Shown here: in pieces, positions 33,900 through 46,528 of the stretch
How the letters are laid out: the number at the start of each line of letters is the position of its first letter
Position numbering within the stretch: position 1 is the first letter of the stretch
Assembly (NCBI GenBank): GCA_963277665.1
Contig: OY728122.1
Location: forward strand, 2,124,636,024 to 2,124,700,023
From: Viscum album
Taxonomy: Eukaryota; Streptophyta; Magnoliopsida; Santalales; Viscaceae
DNA length: 64,000 bases
Reading direction: 5' to 3'
Notes under the pieces: model-generated
The model's database searches: none
What the model saw: the letters and a program-made list of their open reading frames with translations, nothing else
What the model was told of the DNA's origin: nothing
Position numbers and translations under genes: made by a program

Positions 33900-34744
33900 G
33901 TGAGAACTGTAAGGATATGTCTAAGGATAAGTCTAAGGATGAGTCAAAGTATAGGAAAATGTACTAGATTTTTTGTAAATGATAAAGAAAGTGGTTTCCA
34001 AAAAATTACATCCCTATATGGATACTACAAGTGGATGTGGATATGGAAAAAAGGTCCCTCGGTTTAATAACTCCAAAATGGGAAAATTGGGCTAGAATCG
34101 ATCATTACCTATTGTATGCCAATGGGCTTTACAACACAACTAGTTTGATGCTCCTAAGGGATATGATTTATAAATTCAAAAAATATTTATAAACCATCAT
34201 AATGGATTTAAATAGATGATGATTATGAATGAAATATGATAAACCCAAGTTGTTAAAGATAAAAAATAAGATTCCTTAATTTATTCATCCAATAAGTGAA
34301 TTTTTATGATTATGGTGTTTTCCACTATGACTATTGTTTCTTACAGTATGTTTTTTGTTCTATTGAATTGATGGAACCCAAGGGAACCATGTTAATGTTT
34401 AGTCTGATGAAAAATGAAATGATTTTTCTCCTAATAAGCCAAACATCATGGGAGATGTAATGAAAATTTTTGTTTCTGTGATCACATAACATTCTTAATA
34501 ATTGAATCATGATGAACTTAAAAATAAGAAAAGAAGGGAACAACGTTTCGTTGTGTCCTGTATGAGGAAATTTCCACATTCTTTCACTGGTTCATTTAAT
34601 CCACTAGTTTTTGAACAATGGATCGGTACCAATGAAAATATATTTTCCATTCTCCATTTTTAAAAACACGAAAAATATATTTTGGCGGTCTATCATTTGG
34701 ATGAAAAAGTAGATCAATGGTGGACTCCATGCATCCAAATCAAA
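33900..34744 (+). pseudogene. Tekay-like gag, N-terminal part, interrupted by the LINE
   Basis: Decayed plus-strand gag. The clearest relic is AVYHLDEKVDQWWT at 34684-34725, equivalent to the conserved ...L.G.A..WW... capsid segment. Stops occur in every frame. The coding sequence resumes after the LINE at about 40551. No start codon can be assigned. Confidence 0.5.
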
Positions 34745-34836
34745 TTTTTTATTTAAGAGTGAAACAAACAACAAGACAAACTAGGGGGTCTATAGTAATG
34801 CAAACCAAGGGCATCCCCTCTGATCAAGTTAACCCA

Positions 34837-35970
34837 TTATGGCTTTAAGTTGTGAAGCTGTAAAAGACAACTATTGGTAGACCTGTGATCAGCCTCGGAT
34901 GCCAAAAAATCCGCAACCTTGTTCCCCTCGCGGCAGGTGTGGGACACTTGAATGTTGTGTCGAAGAATCCCAAGGCATTTCCTGACACTGTAGGCTATAG
35001 ACCAAGGTATTGAAAAATTACCTTTCAAGGAATCATAGAGAATCAAGGAGTCCACCGTGACCTTAGAAATGACCACATTCTCCTGGATGCATATGAAAAG
35101 CCCAGTGAGAAGGGTGTGGGACTCAGCCTGGATTGCAGTACTGATGCCGAAGGAGGAAGAGAAGGCCAACACCAGAGCACCACCTGTTCCTCTCACAACA
35201 CCCCCTCCCGAAATCACCCCTTCAGAACAAGCCCCATAAGTCTTGAGTTTGTATCCCGAGGCAGGGGGAATCCATCTGATCCATTTACCGAAAGATCCAG
35301 CAAATGAAGGAGGAGGACATGACACCGACCCCTGCATGCAAGGGAGGGGAGGAGCCTCTTTCCATTCCTTGTTGGTCGAAATCAAGTCCAGGAGAAAGAA
35401 ACGAATACGCTCAACAATGGACCTTACCGAGGGCACATCACCTTCAAACAGAGCCTGATTTCTGGCTTTCCAGATACACCAACACCCCACATTGAGGGTT
35501 GCTACTCGAGCCAACCGATCCTTCTCCTTCCCCATTGAGCCATTGAACCAACTCTCTAGGAAAGAGGACTGAACCTGCTCTTGGACAGGAGAAGCTGAGA
35601 AGCCTCCTAGAAACAACCACATAGCTTGAGCCCATTCGCCCTCATAAAACAAGTGCGCAACGCTCTCCTCCCTCCGCGCTTTATAGCAATGGCATCCAGA
35701 GGGAAAGCTGATCCCCAGTGTTTTGATATTCTCATCCGTCACGATGGCATGGTTGCTGATATGCCAGGTAAGGAAATTGAGATTCATAGGAATCTTGTGA
35801 CACCAGGCTACTCCGTTCAAGTGATCCGGGAGACCCTGAGAGGGAAAAAAACTCTGGAAATCTCTGATATTGAAGGCGCCCGAAGAGGAGGGAGTAAACA
35901 CGAATCTATCCCGCTCGTCATTCAGCTCATTGGAATCGAACAGGCCCTGCTGGTCTTCGCTCAGAACCAC
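34837..35970 (-). pseudogene. LINE ORF2 C-terminus: zinc-binding RVT linker and RNase H
   Basis: 377-residue open frame. Residues about 45-120 fit the plant RT-associated zinc-binding domain (WHKIPMNLNFLTWH...HLFYEGEWAQAMW) but with several Cys changed. Residues about 240-365 fit RNase H: YGACSEGVISGGG, AIQAESHTLLTGL, VTVDSLILYDSL, REGNKVADFLASEA. The usual first Asp (D-G-A) reads Y-G-A, removing one catalytic residue. RNase H would degrade RNA in the cDNA hybrid. It is in another frame from the RT piece upstream, so a frameshift separates them. Confidence 0.85.
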
Positions 35971-36184
35971 CTTGGTGAAACGAGGATGACACCGGGCTTC
36001 CTTAAAAGTGATCAGAGGAGCCGGGAACCCTGGGAAAGCGAGAACAGAGCCTGACCAGTTCTTGTGCTAGAATAGAATCTCCCATGTTCCCACTATCCAT
36101 CGCGAGATGAGTTTCAGGGTCAGAAGAAGGGGCTGGATTTTCGACCAAAGAGGAGAAACATATCCGCTGCAAACCTCCCTATTG

Positions 36185-37597
36185 CTACCACAAAACTGAG
36201 AATCCTCTGGCCCCATAGAGTATGCTCTTCAAGAATTTCCCAGGTAAGCTTAGCATGCGAGCCTTGGAGAGTGCTCTGCAAGCTTCTGCAATTGATCCCT
36301 CCTTCATGGACGGGTCTTTCCATCCTCTCCCATGAGGTCTAGTGCCTCTTCCACTCAGCCTTCGCATCCCAAAAAAACTACATAAGATCAAGTCAACTTG
36401 TTTGATGACTCCTTTTAGGACATTAGAAGATGCCATTGCATGAATAGGTATGGCAGACAGTACACTATTAACCAGAGCTATTCTCCCACCAAAAGATAGG
36501 AGGTGATTCTTCCAATTGAGAACACAGCCTGCGATTCTTCTTACAATGCAGTCAAAATCACGAATCCGGAGTCTACCTGAGGAGATAGGCGTCCCCAGAT
36601 ACTCCATCGGGAAGTACCCCCACTGCATGTTAAGCCAGCTGCACAAGGAAGACACGCACCAAGTCGAGATTCTGTGAGAGGTAATTAATTCACTCTTATC
36701 GACACTGAGAACCTATCCACTCCAAAAGCAATAGTCCCTCAGGATTTTTTTGATCTTCTGAAAAGATCTCTTCCCTCCATTGATGAATATAATGGTGTCT
36801 TCTGCATACATCAGGTGGGATATAGAGGGTAGTCTCTGTTTCCATATAAAGGGGAGAATTCCCCCTTGAAGAATGCTGCGGTTGACGAGGATGCTGCGAG
36901 TATCTTGGGCCAGGATGAATAAAATGAGTGAGAGCGGGTCGCACTGTCTCAGACCTCTGGTATCCTTGAAAAAACCATGCACTTTCCCCATAAAAGAAAC
37001 CCCCATCCACGAGGAGATAGCACACCTGAAAAGGATATCAACCACCCTGACCGAGAAGCCCATCGCCGCTAAGACTATATTCAAAAACCTCCTCTCAATC
37101 CTGTCGTATGCTTTGTTCATATCAACTTTGATCGCAAGATTCGAGCCACGGGTCTTGAAATTGATGTCCCTAACCATCTCCTGGGTGAGAGCTATAGCCC
37201 CCTGAATGGAGCGGCCCTTCACGAAGCCATGTTTCTCCAAAGAAATCCAACCGGGAAGAAACTTAGACAACCTCTGATTAATAAGGCAAGAAAGGATCTT
37301 GTACGGGAAGTTACAAAGACTCACTGGATGATAATGGGAAAGTGAGGATGGGTCCTTTACCTTGGAGATGAGGCAGAGAGTTGTGGCACTGGCGACTAGT
37401 GGAAGAGACCCACCCCAAAAGAAATCCTGTATAGCTTCGACAATGTCTTTTTTGACAATCTCCCATGACCCCCAGTAAAAGGCTCCAGGAAAACCATCGG
37501 GGCCAGGGCCACTCTCCGGGTTAAGCTTCTGCATGGCATTGTAAATATATTCCTCATTAGGAGTGGCCTTCATCGAGATGTTCTCCATGTCAGACAC
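36185..37597 (-). pseudogene. LINE ORF2 reverse transcriptase
   Basis: Two open pieces in one frame (36713-37597 and 36185-36655). Fingers/palm blocks: NPESGPGPDGFPGAFYW, PVSLCNFPYKILSCLINQRL, KHGFVKGRSIQGA, DMNKAYDRIE, then GLRQCDPLSLILFIL and HLMYAEDTIIF. The family motif YADD reads YAED (36797-36808) and QGDPLSP reads QCDPLSL, so this copy is catalytically dead independently of its stops. The second piece covers the thumb (EYLGTPISSGRLRIRDF, LSFGGRIALVNSVLSAIPIHAM). Confidence 0.92.
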
Positions 37598-37969
37598 TCT
37601 GTTAGGAATCGCCTCCCACAGAGCTGAGGAGCCGGTAGGATAACCACTGGCTATCCTCGGGTTCGAGCCTGCTAGGAGATCCTAAAAGAATGAGAGAGCC
37701 ATCCTCCCAACAGTATCTCTATCATGCGTGAAGGAACAATCCTCCTGCAAGATATTTCGTTTGATCCAACGTTTCCGTTATCTGATGCAAGCATGGAATA
37801 AGGTTGTGTTCTTGTCACCCGCTTGCAGTCACTTCACCCTTGACAGGTCCCGAGCCATCTGTTCTTGTTTGAGAAGATCCACTTCCCAACTCATCTTCTG
37901 GGTCTTGAGATCATCGAAATCCATCTCACTCCAATCCTCCTCCAGAATCCCTTCTAGCTCTTCTACCTT

Positions 37970-39028
37970 CTATTTGAGAGTCCTGAGCCTTCTATAGAAG
38001 GGAGGGATACCCCTGGCCCACTCCAAAAGCCCTTTGTTTAACCTCCTTATCTTATTATGAATTGCCACCCAAGAGTACACTTGAGTTGGAGCCTCCCATA
38101 GATCCCTAACCTTCTCTTGATATCCATCAAAACCAAGCCAGAACTGGTAGAACCTAAAAGACTCTTGAGAAGCCTGCTTAGAGGACACTGAGACCATTAG
38201 TGGAGAATGGTCAGAAATGTCATGAGCCAGGTGCTTGACCTCAGTCGAAGGGTAGATATTGAGAGCATTGATATTAGACAAACAACGGTTGAGTCTACTC
38301 CATATCCTCCTTCTCCCACCCTGATTATTGCACCACGTAAACCGATCCCCGCTGTAACCCAAGTGATATAGCCCTTTCCTCGCCAGAAACTGTGCAAATT
38401 CCAGACTGGCTCTCCTGGGGAAGGCCCCTCTCCCCTTCTTCTCATCTAGATCCAGGACAATGTTGAAGTCCCCCACCACAAACCAGGGGAGATCCGCCGG
38501 GTCAAAAATCTCCATGCCCTGCCACAACTGCATTCTTTCCTGGGAATCGCAGCTTCCATACATAAAGGAAACATAGAAACACTCCTCGCCCTTCATAACT
38601 TTCGTGGTGATGTATTGATCTCCTGCTTCAATGAAATCCATGGAAACCTCCTTTTTCCAGAATATCCATATATGATTGTTTGTCGGATTTGCGTGCATGT
38701 GACCATGCATGTGAACATTACGACAATAGGTCCTGATTTTATTTGGGTTCTGTTTCGGCTCTAGGGCAGCGATAATACAGACTTTGTTCCCCTGGCATCA
38801 GAGACAATGAGGTATGTCTTAACCCGACCTCCAAGGCCTCGAGCATGCCATATTAGCATATTCAACATTTAACAGAGGGAGACCCAACTTTGGCCCCGGG
38901 CTTCGTGGTCTTGGCACCTGGGAAAGGAGATCCTTCCCTGTATAGTCTTTGTTGGTTGCGAGTGCAAATCCCTGGGCTTTGAACAGGGGAATCTGAGGCG
39001 GGAGGCGGTTCAAAGGAAGGCCGTTCAA
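37970..39028 (-). pseudogene. LINE ORF2 endonuclease (AP-like)
   Basis: Endonuclease nicks target DNA for target-primed reverse transcription. The open piece 37970-38710 shows WFVVGDFNIVLD, YSGDRFTWCNN, RLNRCLSN and HDISDHSPL, the family's GDFN, TW.N, LDR-type and SDH blocks. The N-terminal part near 38860 (reading WHARGLGGR, like the WN.RGLG start) is separated by stops and frame changes. The piece between 37598 and 37969 keeps the frame only partly. Confidence 0.88.
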
Positions 39029-39047
39029 AAGACTTCCCCTTGTCCCT

Positions 39048-40545
39048 CTAGTGGGAGGGTGAAAAAGTAGAGGGCCTTTGATCTTGGGTCTGGCAGACAG
39101 GGACCCCAGGAGGAATCACTGTCCGCTTAGTTGCAGATCCATCCTCCACCACCGGGCACAACCGGGCCTTAGCATCAGATTTCGCAACCACCAAGACTCC
39201 AGGAGGATATGAAGATGCCACAGACCCCTTGTTGCTCTGCCCACCTTGCTCTGTAGAAGACCTCTCCTCAGGCGAAGCATGAACCTCGCGAGTAGAGAAC
39301 CTGGACGGGCTCTTGAGGATACCATAGGTACCCGAAATGGGGATCCAATCCTCAACCCCTCCAAAGCACATGACAGCTTGCTTCATCCCAACACTGTCAA
39401 TATAGGATTCGAAAGGTCGGGCCCGAACCCTCGACACCAAACCTCTTGAGGGGACCGCAGGACGAAATCCATCAACTCCCCAACTGATTCCATCTGGGAG
39501 GCGTCGCATTCCAGCTGAAAGGAGGCCATCTTCATCCGATCGACTCCCAGCTGGACCAGGACCAGGGCCTTGCTTTGCTGAAGAGAAAGGCCTGAGGAGG
39601 CCACTAACCCCTTGCAAAGTGCCAGCAACTGAGGGACCTCCGTCCCACCTGAGGGCCGAGGGGAAGCAACAGACCCCGAAGAGAACTGATCAGACGCCGC
39701 CCCTGCACACGAAGAAGATAGAACCTCCCCAGGCCTCGCGCCTCTGTCGTCGTGAGGTCGAAGCACTTGACCGCATCTCCTGCAACTCTAAACCGAGTGA
39801 CCCTGCAGAAGGCAATAGGCGCAGAACCGAGGAAAGACATGGAAGACTAAGACATGGGTCCATACAGAGGAATCATGCACCTTCAAGGAAATATTCTCTG
39901 GAATCGGTAAGGAAAGGTCCAATTCAATGCAGATCTGGGGGGTCAGCGTCTCCTCACCGTGACGAGACTGAGGATCCGTGCATAGAAAACCACCCATAGC
40001 ATCTCCTATAGCTTTGAGGAAGGAACCATTCTGGAACGGAAGCGGCAAACCTAGAAGACTTACCCACACTGCGGCCGAAGGGCTTTCCTTTCCATGGTGA
40101 GCCTGCATCGACCATCTAGAAAGGCTAAAACGCCAGCGCCCCATAGACCGAGAGGCATGGCACCACGCCTGGATGAAATCAGCATCCGAGGAGAAGACCA
40201 AGCAGAACAATAGCCTGTGAAAAGTTGATATCCAAACCTCCCCTTTCAACCCCCATGAAGCCACGAACCTCTTGAACAATGGAAGCGAAGGTTTTGTAGA
40301 CCTGAACCACGCCATGAGAGTCCACCTCAGGCCCGCCACCGCATCATTGTACGCCGAAACAGGAGTGGGCAGGGTAAGGAACCCGCTATCTTTCACCACC
40401 GAGTGCGAGAACGGTCCAATCACTAGGAAACCCTGGTCCGAGGTGCCGGACGGGCTCCCTTAGAGGACTGCCTTAAAAGACGCCGCCGGCAGGCCTGACC
40501 TAGGAGAAGGAGCCAGGGGTCCCTAGCTAGACGAGTCCCTTCCAC
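39048..40545 (-). pseudogene. LINE ORF1 (DUF4283-like, CCHC)
   Basis: RNA-binding ORF1 protein. The frame 40423-39788 carries a domain like plant DUF4283 (EVWISTFHRLLFCLVFSS, SLLGLPLPFQNGSFLKAIGDAMG, ICIELDLSLPIPE). It ends in a zinc knuckle CAYCLLQGHSV-stop-SC: the TAG at 39788-39790 falls inside the CCHC spacing, and the frame continues in 39766-39383. The C-terminal part (39617-39048) lies in a third frame. Upstream the frame can be read to near 40545 but with a stop at about 40460. Confidence 0.75.
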
Positions 40546-40550
40546 ACAGC

Positions 40551-41140
40551 ATATGAGAAAGGTTTTCAGGACTCGTGAGGTGCACTTTAGGTATTATCAT
40601 ACAACCTGAATGTAAGTTTGATCAATTCTTTAGTGGATTAAAAAAAGTTAACAATGTGAGTTAGAAATAATTGACTTAAATGTCTATGAAGATATCAAAT
40701 AATGTTCTCTTAAGATGGTAATAGATATTAGAGTTTCCCATCAGTCTCTTGGTTTTTCGGAGAAAAGGAAGATGAAGTTCAATGGAAACTCTAAAAACCA
40801 TAGAGAAATGAAGATGGAATTTCCTTCATGCTTGAAGTGTGGAAGAAAATATGGGTGAAATTCTATTAATGGGAAAAGTAAATTATTTAATTGTGGGAGG
40901 GAAAATTATTGAGAAATTCATTCCCGATGTGATGGGAAAAAGTTATTTAATGATTAAAATAGAGATAAAGCTATAAAAAATTCACCAACCACACTCCAGT
41001 GTTTCAAATGAAAGGAGTATTGGAACTATGTTGACTATATCCAAAATTTGAACGTTAATGATGATGATTGAATTTAACATCCTTTTAAGCTGATGTATAA
41101 GGGGAAATCTCATGCAATTACTATTTTTGATGAGGGATGC
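40551..41140 (+). pseudogene. Tekay-like gag, C-terminal part with zinc-knuckle relics
   Basis: Gag resumes after the LINE: a segment reading FSGLVRCTLGII...KFDQFF near 40580-40635 matches the end of the capsid domain. Near 40835-40940 CLKCGRKYG...FNCGRENY...C keeps the C..CG spacing of the double knuckle, with stops. No uninterrupted frame longer than about 50 codons. Confidence 0.55.
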
Positions 41141-41149
41141 TATAATGAT

Positions 41150-41445
41150 GCAATGAAATGTATAGTTACCATCCACTCAATAACTATTAATGTACTACTT
41201 GATTCTAGATACACATACTATTTTGAATATGAATCATTTTCTAAGGGTATAAACATTCCACCAAAATGATTAGTCATAGAATTAGTAGTGAAAACCTTAA
41301 TGGTAAGATGATAACATCTCAAGTATATGATTATTGTTTGGTTGAAATTTTTGGGAATGTGATTCCTAAAAATCTTGTAATTTATTTTGTGGTTAAATTT
41401 GATGTTATCCTTGGGATGGATTGGATTTCTATACATAAATAATAC
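41150..41445 (+). pseudogene. Tekay-like protease relic
   Basis: VLLDSRYTYYFEY at about 41192-41230 corresponds to the VL.D(S/T)G.THSFI active-site block; the Gly is Arg (41207-41209). In a shifted frame, TSQVYDYCLVEIFGNVIP and FDVILGMDWISIHK (to about 41440) match the protease end. At least one frameshift. Confidence 0.7.
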
Positions 41446-41689
41446 ATTAATTATTGAGGAAGGGATGCCATGTTTTATATTTCAAATTACCCCTGATTAT
41501 CTACCAATGTGATGATACTTATGAAGTTTCTATGGAGATCCCATCATTTTCATGGGTCAGGATTCCCATTCAAAAGGGGTGTTTATCTTATATGAATTGG
41601 GAGAAACTTGACATTAATGATATTACTATTTGGTGAGAATTTTTTTATTTTTTTCTAGAAAAACATTATAGTCTTCCCCTGAATCGTTA

Positions 41690-42960
41690 AGTTGAGTTTT
41701 CAAAAGTACTCATACCTAGTTCCACAATAATTTCAGAGACTCACTATAGAATGGCCCTAATTAAATTAAAGGAATTAAAGAAGAAACTCCAAGATAACCT
41801 TGATAGGAGATTAATTCATTCAAGTGTGTCTTCTTGTGGTGCATCTGTTCTTTTTTTGTTAGAAATAAAGATAGGTCAATGCAACTCTATGTTGGTTATC
41901 AGTAGCTGATCAAGACCACAATTAAGAAAACGTTTCCACTACCCCATTTTGTTTACTTGTTTGATCAGTTACACAGAGCTCAACACTTTTCTAAGATTTA
42001 TCTTCATTATGGATATCATAGATTGATGGAAAATAAGGAGGATATACCCAATAGATAGTTCCTTATAGGGTATGGACACTATGAGTATATAGTAATGAAA
42101 TTCAGTATTACTAATTCACCCACCATCTTCATGGATTTAATGAATATAGTCTTTAGATATTACCTTGATAATATTGTGGCAGTCTTTATAAATGTTATTA
42201 TTATCTACTCAGAGAGAAAGTAAGATCCTGGAAATATTTTTAGGATTGTACTAAAGATCCAAAAGAAGGAGAAAATATAGTAAAATTTTTAAAAAATGTG
42301 AATTTTGGCTATAAAATGTTCCATTTTGGTCTATATACTCTCTAGAGAGGGTATATTAGTAAATCCATCAAAGAATGAGGCTATTGAATGTTAGACCAAT
42401 CCAACCACAAAGATTGTGGTCCATAGTTTTATTAATTTAACTTGATATTACTGATGTTTTTGGTAAATTTATCATGTCTACCTAATACACTAAACATGTT
42501 AACTCAAACGGGAGCCAAGTCCCTCTGGATAGTTAAATTTCTAGAAAGTTACAAGGAACTGAAGAGAAGATTAGCCATCAAAGATGTGATTACATTACCC
42601 TATAGTAGTGGATGGTTTGTAATCTACAACGATGAATCCAATAATGTATTGACATGTTTTATTACTCTAAATGAAATGGTTATTGTTTTTTCTTCCAAAA
42701 AATTAATGGTTAATTAAAAAAATTACCAAACTCATGGTTTAGAGTTACGAGAAGTATTATTTCATTAAATATATAGGGGAATTATCTATATAGATAAATT
42801 TTTTATTTATATATAAATAGATAAAAATATGATAATGTACATATTCACATAGAAGGAGTTAAGAGAATATGGTTAGAGTTGATTAACTATTATGACTTAT
42901 GAATAAATTACCACCCTAGGAAAAAGAAAAAGGTGGATGATGACTTGAGTTAAAAGGATC
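41690..42960 (+). pseudogene. Tekay-like reverse transcriptase and RNase H relics
   Basis: ISETHYRMALIKLKELKKKLQ near 41735-41800 matches the start of RT, then HFSKIYLHYGYHRL and GYGHYEYIVMKF-type blocks in changing frames. The YxDD-equivalent block reads FINVIIIYS (42185-42211), so both catalytic Asp codons are lost (42191-42196). RNase H follows: ESYKELKRRLAIKDVITLPYSS (42540 on), FVIYNDESNN, THGLELREVL, and YIFT.KEL near 42840. Multiple stops and frameshifts. Confidence 0.75.
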
Positions 42961-43209
42961 ATGCTAGTTTATCTATGATGAGGATAACATAAGATAACAA
43001 AGTTCTAGATTTAAAAAGGATGGATTTGTAAATGTTAATGGAAGGAAAAAATATTATCATTCTGATTAACCATATATCCTTTTGATGATTAATAAGGAGT
43101 AGAAGGAAGATGTAGGGATGTAAAAGAAGGATAGAAATGTTACTAAGTTTAACCTTGTTTACGATGGAATGATAATGTTCTGTAACCCTTTATGTGTTTT
43201 ATCCATAAT

Positions 43210-44430
43210 AGATTTGAAGGAGTTTTTAAATTAATCTCATAGTTCTTCACTATCTCTTCATCTAGGAAGTATTAAAATGTATAGATATTTGAAATTGAAT
43301 TTTTGGTAGGATGGAATTAAGAGAGATATCAAAGAGTTTGTATATTATAAAGTTAAGTTTGAGAGACAAAATTATAATGGGAAATTACATCCATTACCCA
43401 TTCCAGAATGAAAATGGGAAAACATCATCCTGGATTTCGTTGTTGGACTCCCAAAACGGGTATAATCCTATATGGGTTATAATCGATCACTGTATAAAGT
43501 TATCTCAATTTATCGATATCATATAATATTTTCCTATAGAACATATTTTCCAGATATCAATTATTGAATGGTAAGGTTTCATGGAGTACCACATTCAATT
43601 ATGTCTGATTGGGATCAAAGGTTTACCTCAATGTGTTAGAGAAGTTTTCTCCAAGATCTTAATATAGAGTTGAGTTTTAGCACTATATATCATCCTCAAA
43701 TAGATGGTTTTTCCAAGAGAACAATTCAAGCCCTAGTGTATATGTTGATATTGTTTTATCTATATTTTAAATGTGGCTATGATGAACACCTTCCTCTAGT
43801 TGGGTTTTCATATAATAATAGCTTTCACCCGAGCATTCAGATGGCTCCTTATGAAGCCCGCTATAGAAGCAAGTGTAGAGTTCCAATGTGGTGGAATGAT
43901 GTTTGAGAAATAAATCAATTGGGACTTTAAATAGTTGATGGAATATAAAATACGTTTATATCCATTTGATAAAACCTAATGGTGGGACATAATCAATAGA
44001 AATGTTATACCAATGATCCTTGACATGATAAAAAATTTGAATTTAGTGACAAGGTGTTTCTAAGAATTTCTCCTTAGAAAACGGTAATAAGATTTGGAAA
44101 GAAGGAAAAACTAATCCAAATGTATATTGGTCCCATTTAAATTATTGATCATATTGATTTGGTATCATATATATTAGTGCTTCGGCTAAACCTCTCTCAA
44201 GTTATTGATATGTTCCATTTATCTCTCCAAAAAAAGTATATAACTAATTATTCACATGTAATGAAAATAAAGGTCATACCAAGGGAGAAATATCATTACT
44301 ATGAGGAAGAAACATTGGATATTCTAGATCATGTATAGAATTTTATTTGAAATAAGACCACTCACCCGGTCAATGTTTTGTAGCGAACTACTAGTTTGAG
44401 AAAGCTACGTAGGAACTTTAGGATATGATG
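43210..44430 (+). pseudogene. Tekay-like integrase and chromodomain relic
   Basis: Integrase: HLGSIKMYRYLKLNFWWDGIKRDI (about 43260-43330), ILDFVVGLPK, HGVPHSIMSDWDQRFTS, HPQIDGFSKRTIQ, DEHLPLVGFSYNNSFHPSIQMAPYEARY. The first two catalytic Asp positions are readable, but the catalytic Glu of Q.DGQSERT is Lys (43715-43717). Near 44290-44410 a chromodomain-like tail can be followed across stops (YYEEETLDILDHV, then NKTTHPVNVL), matching ILD..V..LRNK.IPLVKVLW. This places the element in the chromoviruses. Confidence 0.78.
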
Positions 44431-44487
44431 AGTTAGAAGTATAGTAATATGTTTGTGTTAGAGTGATGGAATTTTCAGGGAGAAATT

Positions 44488-44503
44488 AATTTTAAGGGTG
44501 ATA
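44488..44503 (+). other. Polypurine-tract relic before the Tekay-like 3' LTR
   Basis: AATTTTAAGGGTGATA lies 3 bp before TGTAACACCC at 44507, as in Tekay/Del elements where a G-rich purine run precedes the LTR. Confidence 0.6.
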
Positions 44504-45778
44504 TAATGTAACACCCTAATATTTTTTGAAATACATATTTCTCAATAAATTTAATTTCTTCAATAGTCTGTGTTGCATACAACACTGAGTTTTAATGAAC
44601 CACGATAAACTATTAATATTAAATTTTAAATTAGACCATTACTAACACTCCATTAAACTTAAATAAGATGAATAAAAAATAACAAAATTTTAAACACTAA
44701 GTATAATATATATGTATAAAGAAAACATATTGATAAAAAACACTTAATTTTCAGTAAAGTATTTATTGGTTTTGAAAATAATATTTCTTCAAAAAAATAA
44801 TTTTGTTATTTATTTTATGAAAAATAAATAAATAAAAATTTGACACATTTAGAAAAAATAATTTTATAAAATAAAAATAATTTTTAAATTACCATGTAAA
44901 AAATATTTTAGGTGATTTTTTTTTTATTTTTTAGAAAAAGCAATTTTTCTGATGAATAATGAAAAATACTAGGTTTTATTGAACACACCCTTTTCATTTA
45001 TAGAATTCATAAGGTTAATTTTTTGTTTTAAAATAGTTTTAAACGTAAAATTATTTCAATTTTATATCAACTAATCAAATTTAGGTCATTTTAATCTATT
45101 TATTATTTAATTTTTATATAAAAACATTTTGAACATTTTGAACTTCTTCTCTTTGGAAAACCACTTTCTTATTGAGTCTGCAGGTTTGAATTTAAGTTAA
45201 AATTTTCCATTTATATGAATGTAATTTTTAAAAATGTACTAAATATTTTTAATAATCATAATTTATATTATCAAATAATATAATATTAATTTTTTTTCAA
45301 AAATTAATAATTAAAACAGTAAAAAATATTTACTATAGTTAAGGTAAATATTGGTTTATCAGGGTTTTAAACTAAACATATACAGGTCCAAAAAGACAAA
45401 AAAACATGTAAAAAAATACATTTTATGGAAACATATAGAAATTATCATGTATAATTCTTAATAATAGACCATTTGAGCCTTTTTTCATCTGAAAAACATG
45501 GGACACCTTTATAAAAGGCCACCCCTTCTCCTATGAACATAACACTTAAAAAACCATTTTGTAAGAAAAATACCTACAAAAATATCTTCCTAAATTTCCT
45601 ACTCTCTTCCTAGAAGACATATTTTTATCATAAATCCATCCTAGGAAGGCTTTTGTTTCAAACATAAAGAGGTTACCTGAAGAAGTGGGAACATTATTCA
45701 ATGAGAATTTTTATTTTATCTCTTACCAAACCTCCGTAAATTATTTTTAAACCATGGTGATATAATAAAAATAATATA

Positions 45779-45808
45779 TTAAATAAATAAATAAATAAAT
45801 AAATAAAA
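45779..45808. repeat. AAAT tetranucleotide repeat
   Basis: About seven AAAT units within the 3' LTR. The 5' LTR lacks the array, so it expanded after insertion. Confidence 0.9.
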
Positions 45809-46526
45809 ATATATATTATGTTACGTTAGTGAACTAAAACCATCTCCATTTCCATCAATTGGGATATGAAATCATTTCTCGTGTGTATGATGAACTACCG
45901 CCTCATGAACCAATGTTAATATTTTTCCATCACCACCTCTTATGGATGGATATAATTATGAATTAAATGTTTATATTTTATATTTATTATATTGTAATAC
46001 TTATTTAATTATTATATCTTTCCTACCTTCTTACCTTCTATTTTGTGGGAATACGATAACGTCTCTCTTGTGTACGGTGGAGTACCACCTCACGAAGTGA
46101 TGTGATTCATTTACTCTTTACATAGAAGTTAATATGAAAAACTTTAATGAAATTATGTGATATATATTGAAAAAATAATTTTTAAAATATAATATATTAT
46201 TTACCTTTATTTATTTCAATCCATAAAGAAAATCTAAAAAACATTATTGCGTACGTATGGCCCACGGTCTCTTTGAATGATGTATTTCATTTTCTGTCTC
46301 TAACTTTTAAGGATTTATATAAATACATATATACAGAATATGTATGATATATATATGATTGTATAAATTTATGATATTAAGGAACCATTATCAATGTAAT
46401 ATGACAAAAAAAAAAACAAATCGAAAGATACATGAAAAACAAAGCAGTTATTTCCTGAAACGTGACTTTAACATGGCATTATTAACAAATGGGTAATAAA
46501 AGGTCATAAGTTAATCATAAATGGTA

Positions 46527-46528
<2 letters not shown>

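Larger units (their letters stand above)
34745..40550 (-). mobile_element. L1-type LINE with RNase H, minus strand, inserted in Tekay-like gag
   Basis: Minus-strand order is ORF1 (CCHC protein), endonuclease, RT, zinc-binding linker, RNase H, then a 3' end reading ...CTTAAATAAAAAA at about 34745-34757. It is clearly richer in G+C than the gypsy sequence on both sides. It is about 5.8 kb, close to full length for a plant L1. Gag sequence flanks it on both sides (WW motif before, FSGLVRCTLG-type segment after). I could not find a convincing target duplication, so the edges are approximate. Confidence 0.85.

Noticed and set aside
35057..36054. Plus-strand open frames over the LINE RNase H region
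   Set aside because: Antisense shadows of the minus-strand LINE ORF2.
34720..40580. Target-site duplication of the LINE
   Set aside because: I compared about 30 bp on each side and found no convincing direct repeat; the edges may be eroded or the insertion may have deleted target DNA.
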